The position numbers and the translations under genes are program-made. This document shows positions 1 through 5,184 of a stretch of DNA of 5,427 nt, in pieces (positions within the stretch are counted from its first letter, which is position 1; every line of letters starts with the position of its first letter). Source of the DNA: Desulfobacteraceae bacterium. Lineage in GTDB: Bacteria > Desulfobacterota > DSM-4660 > Desulfatiglandales > Desulfatiglandaceae. The notes under the pieces are model-generated. The model worked only from the letters and a program-made list of their open reading frames with translations, did no database searches and was not told the origin of the DNA. Where the stretch lies: NCBI GenBank assembly GCA_030642205.1, contig DAOWOF010000171.1, positions 1-5,427 on the forward strand. The letters are read 5' to 3'.

Positions 1-28
1 GGAACCCCTCTAACCCTTTGGTATTATG

Positions 29-104
29 TGGTAGTCCCAACGGGAATCGAACCCGTGTCTTCGGCGTGAGAGGCCGATATCCTGAACCGCTAGACGATGG
101 GACC
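29..104 (-). tRNA. tRNA-Glu (anticodon CTC)
   Basis: The minus strand folds as a complete cloverleaf. The acceptor stem GGTCCCA pairs with TGGGACT (first pair G-U), followed by discriminator A and an encoded CCA end at positions 31-29. The anticodon stem TCGGC/GCCGA encloses the 7-base loop CTCTCAC, which places CTC at positions 34-36 and reads the glutamate codon GAG. The T arm shows the usual GGTTCGATTCC core. The gene is intact. I found no convincing -35/-10 pair upstream of it on the minus strand and no clear terminator in the 28 bases beyond it. It is transcribed away from the rhodanese gene. Confidence 0.96.
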
Positions 105-174
105 CTTAACTTACAAATATTATTGTATGTTGACAGGCAAATATTTAATATCTGGCTGAAAAAAGATAAAACGC

Positions 175-204
175 ATCAATATTAATTGATAATCAATAAT
201 TATC
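175..204. promoter_or_regulatory. Operator-like cluster of ATCAAT/ATTGAT half-sites
   Basis: Three alternating half-sites lie in a row: ATCAAT (175-180), ATTGAT (185-190) and ATCAAT (192-197), giving inverted repeats with 4-base and 1-base spacers. A further overlapping pair, GATAAT (188-193) and ATTATC (199-204), extends the symmetry. The cluster sits between the divergently read tRNA-Glu and rhodanese genes, 34 bases before the rhodanese start, where a repressor or activator could bind. Part of it (182-200) resembles a Fur box, matching about 12 of 19 consensus positions by eye. The region is very A+T-rich, so chance symmetry is possible. The regulator is unknown. Confidence 0.3.
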
Positions 205-237
205 CTTCAAATTTAGTCAAAAAGTCAAGAAAAATAT

Positions 238-729
238 ATGAGTCTTAAAATTATAAAAGAAATTGTAATCCTTTTAGGGATTGCTATTTTGATGGCCTTT
301 GCAGTTAATTTCATATCACCAAAAGGGATTGCTATTATTGGCAGATGGGAGACTTCCCAAGGTGTGATATCGGCAAAACCAAAAGACTTTTTTATTAATG
401 AAGGATTAGAAATTGATACCCCTGAAAAGGCCAATCAAATCTATGATGGTGGAACGGCGCTTTTTGTAGATGCCCGTGATCCTGAATCCTATGCTGAAGG
501 CCATATAAAAGGGGCAGTAAACCTTCCAGCATATCAAATTAACAAGTTTATTGATCAGTTCATAAAAAAACATCCTTTTTCTGTACACATTATTACATAC
601 TGCTCAGGCAGGGAATGCGACGATGGCCATAAATTAATGCAGGGCCTCTTGGAAGCAGGCTATTATAATATTAATGTTTTTATTGATGGTTACCCAGCCT
701 GGCTGGAGAAAGATTTTCCAGTTGAATAA
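238..729 (+). CDS. Membrane-anchored single-domain rhodanese (sulfurtransferase-like)
   Basis: The protein has 163 residues. An N-terminal hydrophobic helix (about residues 5-26) is probably an uncleaved membrane anchor, with the rest predicted on the periplasmic side. A rhodanese domain spans about 60-160: LFVDARDPESYAEGHIKGA (75-93) is the classic Asp-Arg and GHIxGA segment, YCSGREC (121-127) carries the predicted persulfide-forming Cys122, and GYPAW (residues 151-155) is the usual C-terminal element. Rhodaneses carry sulfane sulfur on this cysteine. The loop has a second cysteine, Cys127, so a disulfide or polysulfide mechanism is possible. The ATG at 238 is preceded only by a weak purine stretch (AAGAAAAA). 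The MauE/DoxX-type gene follows 87 bases downstream on the same strand, suggesting a shared role in sulfur or thiol redox chemistry at the membrane. The substrate cannot be told from sequence. Confidence 0.9.
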   Translation: MSLKIIKEIVILLGIAILMAFAVNFISPKGIAIIGRWETSQGVISAKPKDFFINEGLEIDTPEKANQIYDGGTALFVDARDPESYAEGHIKGAVNLPAYQINKFIDQFIKKHPFSVHIITYCSGRECDDGHKLMQGLLEAGYYNINVFIDGYPAWLEKDFPVE

Positions 730-760
730 AACTAGTGTTTGATACTTCAAATGGCATGGG

Positions 761-803
761 GCAGCCTTCACCCTCCGGGTAAAAGGGCACTCTGCGCTTT
801 TTT
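761..803 (+). terminator. Hairpin plus T-tract: possible intrinsic terminator or attenuator
   Basis: A G+C-richer segment lies between the rhodanese and MauE/DoxX genes. The base stem is GCAG (761-764) with CTGC (792-795), the upper stem is CC-TT-ACCC (765-773) with GGGT-AA-GG (777-786), and the tip is a TCC loop. One mismatch, one bulged A and a 5-base internal bulge interrupt it. Six T's follow at 798-803. The T-tract ends only 13 bases before the next start codon, so it could end the rhodanese message or act as a read-through control element. The bulges make strong termination uncertain. Its composition differs from the surroundings, so it might instead be part of a small dispersed repeat. 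Confidence 0.35.
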
Positions 804-816
804 ACGAGATTATTAA

Positions 817-1284
817 ATGGTAATGACCAAAAAAATATATTTTTTTCACAATTGGGTTGAACTTTTATTTCGTTGGTGTTTGGGTGCGATATTTATTTAT
901 AGTTCTTATCATAAAATAATTGATCCCGCGCAATTTGCTAAAATTATTTATGGTTATGGCCTTTTTCCTTACTGTGTTATCAATCTGATTGCGATTATAC
1001 TTCCTTTTATGGAATTCATTTCCGGATTGGCCTTGATGCTGGGTATCTATCCAAGGTCCGCAGCCATTATTATAAACGCAATGCTTCTTATATTTATAAT
1101 TTCAATTGCTATCAATCTTATAAGAGGTCATCAGTTTAGTTGCGGCTGCTTCTCTTTTGGTCATAAAAGCGATAGTAACTCAGTTCAATTATTACTGATA
1201 CGGGATATCATATGCTTTTTAGGGGGAATGCAGGTTATTGTGTACCAAAAAACCAGAGAATTCTGCCTTCTGTCTCATGGTTAA
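817..1284 (+). CDS. MauE/DoxX-family redox-associated membrane protein
   Basis: The 155-residue protein is almost entirely hydrophobic, with four predicted helices at about 13-30, 52-75, 82-102 and 124-143. The segment GHQFSCGCFSFG (104-115) contains the Cys109-Gly-Cys111 pair typical of the MauE family, and LLIRDIICFLGG (126-137) is the usual start of the last helix. MauE helps mature methylamine dehydrogenase, and related DoxX/DoxD proteins serve in membrane sulfur or thiol oxidation. No methylamine dehydrogenase genes are present here, so the name describes the family and not the reaction. The ATG at 817 is preferred over the ATG at 823 because a CGAGA purine motif lies about 8 bases upstream of it. 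It follows the rhodanese gene, and the two probably cooperate. Its TAA stop overlaps the stop of the convergent YihY-family gene. Confidence 0.85.
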   Translation: MVMTKKIYFFHNWVELLFRWCLGAIFIYSSYHKIIDPAQFAKIIYGYGLFPYCVINLIAIILPFMEFISGLALMLGIYPRSAAIIINAMLLIFIISIAINLIRGHQFSCGCFSFGHKSDSNSVQLLLIRDIICFLGGMQVIVYQKTREFCLLSHG

Positions 1285-2603
1285 ATATCTTTAAGAAGAA
1301 TATTTGCTGATGATTTTTCCAATAGCTTGTCAAGGGAACGTAACCTTTCTTCTATTTCTTTCAGTCCAGGTATATTAAGCAAAGGAAAAGCATTGTTCCC
1401 TTTTTTTTCAAGGGCATCTGTTACATATTTGATCGTCATGAGTTCAGGATCCCTGGCAGGTTGATAGCTTACTTTTTTGGCTCCATCCCTGCTGATCTGA
1501 ACAATAAGATCAGCCTCAATTAATTCCTGCAGGGCCGGCCCAATATAAGCAACCGGGATTTTTAGTTCCCTGGAAATGCGATTGGTATCCCAATCATAAC
1601 TATCATCTGAAAAATGTTTTACTAGAAATCGGACTATTCCCAGAGAAAGCAGATCTTTCCCAAAATGACTCCAGTCCTGATAATTTGCTTCAGATTTATA
1701 ATAATCCGCATTCTGATGAGCAAAAGAAATTTTAGCCCCAAAGAGAATAAGCATCCAGCTTAGCTGGAGCCAGATCAAGAACATCGGAATTGCGGCAAAT
1801 CCTCCATAGATAGCATTATATTGTGATACCCCTATCTGAAAATAGATATACCCCCATTGAAATATCTGATAGATGGAACCGGTAATAACCCCCGCTAAGG
1901 CACCTGAGATAAAATCAACCTTTGTATTGGGTATAAAGATATAAAGATAGGTCAGCAAGATCCAAAGAGCCCCATAGGGTAATAAATTAAGCATAAAAAT
2001 AATAACAGGGCTGATCGTCTGCAAGGTCGAAATGTGTTTTAACACAACCTCAATTTTGCTTGCAATAAGGACAGTGGAGGTGCTGGATATAACCATAAGG
2101 GAAGGGAAAATAATCATAAGAGAAAGATAGTCGCTTATTTTTCTTCCAAGGCTTCTGCTCTCTTTGACGCTCCATATTTCATTAAAGGCATCCTCAATAT
2201 TTGACACCACTTGTATTATTGTCCAGAACAAGATCAAAAGGCCGACACCGGCAATTACTCCACCCCTGACATTTGCCAGCAACATATTGGAAAAATCGAT
2301 GATACCCCTGGCAATTTCATCTTGTCCTTTCAGTTTGTCGTAAAGTTGTTGTTGGAGAATCTTTTCATAACCAAAACCCTTTGCGATTCCAAAAATCATG
2401 GCAAATATCGGAACAAGCGTAAGAAAGGAATAAAAGGTCAAGGCAGAGGCCCGTAAACGGCATTGCCCGTTATTAAGGATCTTTAAGGAGGTAAATAAAA
2501 TCCCTGAATATTTCAGGATAAAGGCCTTGCCTTTTGGCAATTGCAATAAAGTTTTTTTATAGAAATGATTTTTGAAAGATAAGGCTATTTTGGGTATATT
2601 CAT
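1281..2603 (-). CDS. YihY/BrkB-family inner-membrane protein with C-terminal winged-helix domain
   Basis: The 440-residue protein belongs to the YihY/virulence factor BrkB family, once mislabelled ribonuclease BN. Family signatures are RASALTFYSFLTLVP (51-65), IEDAFNEIW (136-144), and YNAIYGGFAAIPMFLIWL followed by LFGAKISF (about 262-294). About six membrane helices fall at roughly 55-76, 112-132, 158-182, 198-224, 230-256 and 268-292. Residues about 317-383 form a soluble tail that looks like a winged helix (NRISRELKIP, ALQELIEADLIVQ), and a charged helix ends the protein. The molecular function of the family is not settled; transport roles have been proposed. The ATG at 2603 is the only plausible ATG start: an in-frame TAA lies 54 bases upstream and the next Met is residue 69. 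No Shine-Dalgarno sequence is visible. Confidence 0.92.
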   Translation of the reverse strand: MNIPKIALSFKNHFYKKTLLQLPKGKAFILKYSGILFTSLKILNNGQCRLRASALTFYSFLTLVPIFAMIFGIAKGFGYEKILQQQLYDKLKGQDEIARGIIDFSNMLLANVRGGVIAGVGLLILFWTIIQVVSNIEDAFNEIWSVKESRSLGRKISDYLSLMIIFPSLMVISSTSTVLIASKIEVVLKHISTLQTISPVIIFMLNLLPYGALWILLTYLYIFIPNTKVDFISGALAGVITGSIYQIFQWGYIYFQIGVSQYNAIYGGFAAIPMFLIWLQLSWMLILFGAKISFAHQNADYYKSEANYQDWSHFGKDLLSLGIVRFLVKHFSDDSYDWDTNRISRELKIPVAYIGPALQELIEADLIVQISRDGAKKVSYQPARDPELMTIKYVTDALEKKGNNAFPLLNIPGLKEIEERLRSLDKLLEKSSANILLKDI

Positions 2604-2688
2604 AATATTATTAAATAAAATGTATGCCTGCAGGAATCGTAACTGGTACCTTTCTATTTAGCTATTTCAAAGATGCTGATTTCAGACA

Positions 2689-2878
2689 CGCAACACTGAT
2701 CTGATTAAACTTTGAAACTGTTTGAATGTATTAGAAATCGTTAAGAAAGAACCCATCAGGGCTGAATCTATTTGTAGAATTTCCTAGTGTATCATTATAT
2801 ATGTTTATATTTAACGGGTTCTTTCTTTACGACCTCTTATCCGTGAGTTTTTCATGGTTTAATCAGATTAGTGTTGCG
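2689..2878. repeat. Foldback element with nested inverted repeats (MITE-like)
   Basis: The outer arms, 2689-2710 and 2857-2878, are 22 nt each and reverse complements except for one position (G2698 against T2869), which would still pair as G-U in a plus-strand RNA. A second pair of arms, 2739-2754 and 2816-2831, matches at 15 of 16 positions around the core AAGAAAGAACCC / GGGTTCTTTCTT. Between the two sets, short paired blocks such as TGAAACT (2713-2719) with AGT..TTCA (2846-2854) continue the fold, and the interior 2755-2815 keeps partial complementarity. The whole is therefore one long imperfect palindrome of about 190 bp with no coding potential. This architecture fits a miniature inverted-repeat element mobilised by a transposase elsewhere. 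I see no clear target-site duplication. A structured RNA is the alternative. Confidence 0.6.
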
Positions 2879-2915
2879 GTGGATATTCGCCGAATAATTA
2901 CATTTTTTTTACCTT

Positions 2916-2938
2916 ATATAATTTCTAGGAAAATATAT
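2916..2938. repeat. Near-perfect 23-bp palindrome
   Basis: The arm ATATAATTTC (2916-2925) is complementary to GAAAATATAT (2929-2938) at 9 of 10 positions around the centre TAG. It lies just right of the foldback element and about 200 bases before the adaptor promoter. It could be a protein-binding site, but it is made almost wholly of A and T and may be chance. Confidence 0.2.
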
Positions 2939-3138
2939 CAATAATCCTGAGGAAAATTCTTGCCCAGTTCCATGGTATCTGTTTTGCAAGGGAACTTTAC
3001 AAGATATTTATTATTCATTCTATATGTAATTGATAGATTCGTAAAAAATCCATTAGCAGGCTTAGGGGCTGGCCTTAAAATGTCCTGAACATGGGGGAAT
3101 TGGCTATTTGTGGGTATAGACCATGAAGACTACAGAGC

Positions 3139-3167
3139 TTTACATACGAAAATATTTTTTGTAATAA
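3139..3167 (+). promoter_or_regulatory. Predicted sigma-70-type promoter for the RND adaptor gene
   Basis: A -35 hexamer TTTACA (3139-3144) and a -10 hexamer TAATAA (3162-3167) are separated by exactly 17 bases. This leaves a leader of roughly 70 bases before the ATG at 3247. It is the best promoter-like pair in the gap upstream of the gene. An alternative -10-like TATAAA follows near 3176. The 8-mer CTATTTGT (3104-3111) and its inverted copy ACAAATAG (3200-3207) bracket the promoter. The call rests on consensus match in A+T-rich DNA only. Confidence 0.4.
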
Positions 3168-3246
3168 TAGGTTCCTATAAAGTCACTTTGTGCCTTTTTA
3201 CAAATAGTGTATGTAGGATAAAAGCTGGGATGGAGCAGAAAAAAAT

Positions 3247-4932
3247 ATGAATACGAACCCTAAATCAAAGGGCATTTTGATTTTGGCAATCCTGACTGGA
3301 GCGATCTTCCTTTCGTTTTTTCTTGCCAGTTTGAAACCAAAAGCAGAACGACGTATAATAGATGAGAAAGCACCTCTGGTAGAGGTATTAACAGCCAAAA
3401 GCAAGGTTGTAAACATGATTATTGAGGCCTATGGGACAGTTAAACCCCGTCAGGTCTTAAAGCTGGTTTCTGAGGTAAGAGGGCGAATTATTGACATACA
3501 TCCTTTTTTTAAGGAGGGCTGGGTGGTGGAGAAAGGCTCTATCTTAATGAAAATTGACCCTCAGACATATAGCCTCGAAGTAGATCGAAGGAAGGTACAG
3601 GTAAAACAAGCCAAGGCTGAATTAAAGCAGTTGAAACAAAAGATCAGAAACTACGATGCCACTATCAAGATATTGGAATCTAATCTGGCCTTGTCTAAAG
3701 AGGATTTTTTACGGTTTACTCGACTTTTTGCTGACAAGAAGGTGGCTAAAACCACCTTGGGCAAGTCTGAGCAGGCCTACCTTGCCAGTCTTGATCGTTT
3801 ACAGGTTCTGAAAAATCAAAAGGCCCTGAGCTCACCCATAAAGGAGCAATTGGAGGCAAAGCTGGATATGGCCAGAATATTATCAAAGATGGCCAGGCTT
3901 GATCTTGAGAAGACAGATATTTCGGTGCCTTTTGATGGCTGGGTCCTGGAAAAACTGGTTGAAAGGGGCCAGCTTATTAATCCTGGTGAGTATTTGGGTA
4001 GTGTATATGTTGATGGTGGTTATGATATTGAGGTACGGATACCCATTAAAGAGTTGAAATGGTTGCCTTCCAAAATGGCGCCTGCTGCTCTTCTCGAGGC
4101 AGAGGTCTTATTTAACGGAGTAAAAGATGAATCTGTCTCATGGAAGGGGCAAGTGACCCGCCTAAAGGCCCAGATGGATGAAAAAACAAGGACATTACCA
4201 CTGGTGGTGGAAGTAAACGAGAGGATTTTGCCAAGTGCCAGAGAGCGTAAAATCAGATTTTCCGATAACACCCAATTTCCTAAAATGGTAAAAACTCTTT
4301 CTACAGATGCGCTTATTCAAACTGCCAAAAAACCCTTGGGATATGTCTTTGCTCCCCTTTTGAAACCAATGGGAAAAGAGGTAAAAAAGGATGAATATAA
4401 ACCTGTTATATCAGCTGTGAAATGGAAGGGAGAAATAATCTTTAAAGATAAAAACGTCAATATAAGAAATGCTCGTTCCATGGGGTCCAAAATAAAGGGT
4501 CTCCTTCATCCAGGAGATCAAGTTATGGTCGGCCTTTATCAAGAGGGGTGGTATGCTATTTTTCCTCTCAATGAAATTGATCGTTTAAATCCTGATGTTT
4601 TTAAACCTGAGCCTGATTTTGTTTCCCCTATACATTTTCAAAAACAGCTTGCCCTAAACCAGGATATTTTTCACTTAAGACCTGGATTATTTGTTACTGT
4701 CCGGATTAAGGGAAAAAGACTTCCCCATGTGTTTGTGCTTCCAAGACATGTTGTGCATAATGGAAATATTGTTTATACCGTAAAGGCTAACAAGATAAAG
4801 ATAAGGAAGATCCATGTCTTGCGATATTTCCAAGATTCGGTATATATAGATCAAGGCCTCATGGAAGGAGATCTGGTTATTACAACGCCCCTCCATGGTG
4901 CTACAGACGGGATGCAGGTAAGACATAATTAG
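3247..4932 (+). CDS. RND/HlyD-type periplasmic adaptor (membrane fusion protein) with inserted SH3b-like domain
   Basis: The 561-residue protein is longer than the roughly 350-420 usual for RND adaptors, which link an inner-membrane pump to an outer-membrane channel. An N-terminal anchor helix (about 9-28) is followed by the first lipoyl half (about 65-104, GRIIDIHPFFKEGWVVEKG), a charged helical hairpin (about 108-215), the second lipoyl half (about 217-255, ISVPFDGWVLEKLVERGQLI) and a beta-barrel start (about 258-325). Barrel and membrane-proximal parts resume at about 474-561 (LRPGLFVTVRIKGKRLP, VFVLPRHVV). Residues about 330-473 interrupt the barrel; within them NVNIRNARSMGSKIKG (403-418) and GDQVMVGLYQEGWYAI (423-438) match the bacterial SH3 pattern. 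The ATG at 3247 has GGAG 11 bases upstream. No pump or outer-membrane factor gene follows in the window, so its partner and substrate are unknown. Confidence 0.9.
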   Translation: MNTNPKSKGILILAILTGAIFLSFFLASLKPKAERRIIDEKAPLVEVLTAKSKVVNMIIEAYGTVKPRQVLKLVSEVRGRIIDIHPFFKEGWVVEKGSILMKIDPQTYSLEVDRRKVQVKQAKAELKQLKQKIRNYDATIKILESNLALSKEDFLRFTRLFADKKVAKTTLGKSEQAYLASLDRLQVLKNQKALSSPIKEQLEAKLDMARILSKMARLDLEKTDISVPFDGWVLEKLVERGQLINPGEYLGSVYVDGGYDIEVRIPIKELKWLPSKMAPAALLEAEVLFNGVKDESVSWKGQVTRLKAQMDEKTRTLPLVVEVNERILPSARERKIRFSDNTQFPKMVKTLSTDALIQTAKKPLGYVFAPLLKPMGKEVKKDEYKPVISAVKWKGEIIFKDKNVNIRNARSMGSKIKGLLHPGDQVMVGLYQEGWYAIFPLNEIDRLNPDVFKPEPDFVSPIHFQKQLALNQDIFHLRPGLFVTVRIKGKRLPHVFVLPRHVVHNGNIVYTVKANKIKIRKIHVLRYFQDSVYIDQGLMEGDLVITTPLHGATDGMQVRHN

Positions 4933-5028
4933 CATCTCTCATAAAAAATTCAGAAATAAATCCTGTTTTACTACAATACGTTATTTTATTTATGATCCCT
5001 TTTCAAAATTATTATTTTAATACCTGCC

Positions 5029-5184
5029 CTACATATCCGCCCCATCAATTTTTGTTTGACACTGAGGCCACTTCCCCTCTTTCAGATGATTTCCAAGTAA
5101 TGTGAAACCATTCCGTTCAATGAGCATGGCGCCACAGGAATAGCAGTAAGTGCTCTCATGATCGACTTCCATTGCTTCTTTAAA
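5029..5184 (-). pseudogene. Remnant of an AmmeMemoRadiSam radical-SAM enzyme (C-terminal tail)
   Basis: The minus strand reads FKEAMEVDHESTYCYSCG, then AMLIERNGFTLLGNHLKEG, then KWPQCQTKIDGADM and a TAG stop at 5031-5029. This matches my recollection of the C-terminal end of AmmeMemoRadiSam-system radical-SAM enzymes: an STYCxxCG motif, LIER.GF, N.LK.GKCPxCGTKI.G. An in-frame TGA lies immediately upstream at 5187-5185, and the usual stretch between the KEAMEV-like helix and the STYC motif (a VYxGNVPG-type segment) is missing, which suggests an internal deletion. The third metal-ligand-type cysteine is replaced by Trp (GKWPQC instead of GKCPxC). The catalytic CxxxCxxC radical-SAM core is absent. 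A 47-codon ORF from the ATG at 5172 is open but is unlikely to be functional alone. Confidence 0.65.

Larger units (their letters stand above)
2604..3246. other. Long intergenic region between divergent YihY-family and RND-adaptor genes
   Basis: These 643 bases hold no credible protein gene; the longest readable stretches are short and have no recognisable motif. The left part up to 2688 is the 5' flank of the YihY-family gene. The middle is the foldback element at 2689-2878. To its right are a small palindrome (TATTC-GCC-GAATA, 2884-2896) followed by a run of eight T's, a near-palindrome at 2916-2938, an AGTTCC/GGAACT inverted pair (2966-2971 and 2991-2996) and the predicted adaptor promoter. 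A G+C-richer patch near 3056-3100 could be a remnant of something, but I could not identify it. Confidence 0.6.

Noticed and set aside
1..28. Sequence beyond the tRNA 3' end as an integration attachment site
   Set aside because: No integrase gene and no repeat of the tRNA 3' end were found in the window.
130..135. Perfect TTGACA box upstream of the rhodanese gene
   Set aside because: No acceptable -10 hexamer occurs 15-19 bases downstream on the plus strand, so it is not supported as a promoter.
225..588. Minus-strand open frames at 225-434 and 406-588
   Set aside because: They lie antisense to the well-supported rhodanese gene, resemble no known family and have low-complexity composition.
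2211..2456. Plus-strand open frame of 81 codons
   Set aside because: It is antisense to the conserved transmembrane core of the YihY-family gene and shows no protein-like features.
2604..3246. CRISPR array, because of several repeated-looking motifs
   Set aside because: The motifs are inverted pairs occurring once each, not regularly spaced direct repeats.
3198..3416. Minus-strand open frame of 72 codons overlapping the adaptor start
   Set aside because: It is the complement of the adaptor's N-terminal coding sequence and upstream leader, with no recognisable motif.
4020..4935. Minus-strand open frames at 4020-4271 and 4687-4935
   Set aside because: Both are shadows of the adaptor gene, whose plus-strand frame carries clear family motifs through these regions.
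5005..5018. AAAAT-TATT-ATTTT hairpin downstream of the adaptor gene
   Set aside because: The stem is five A-T pairs only and has no following T-run, so it is not a credible terminator.
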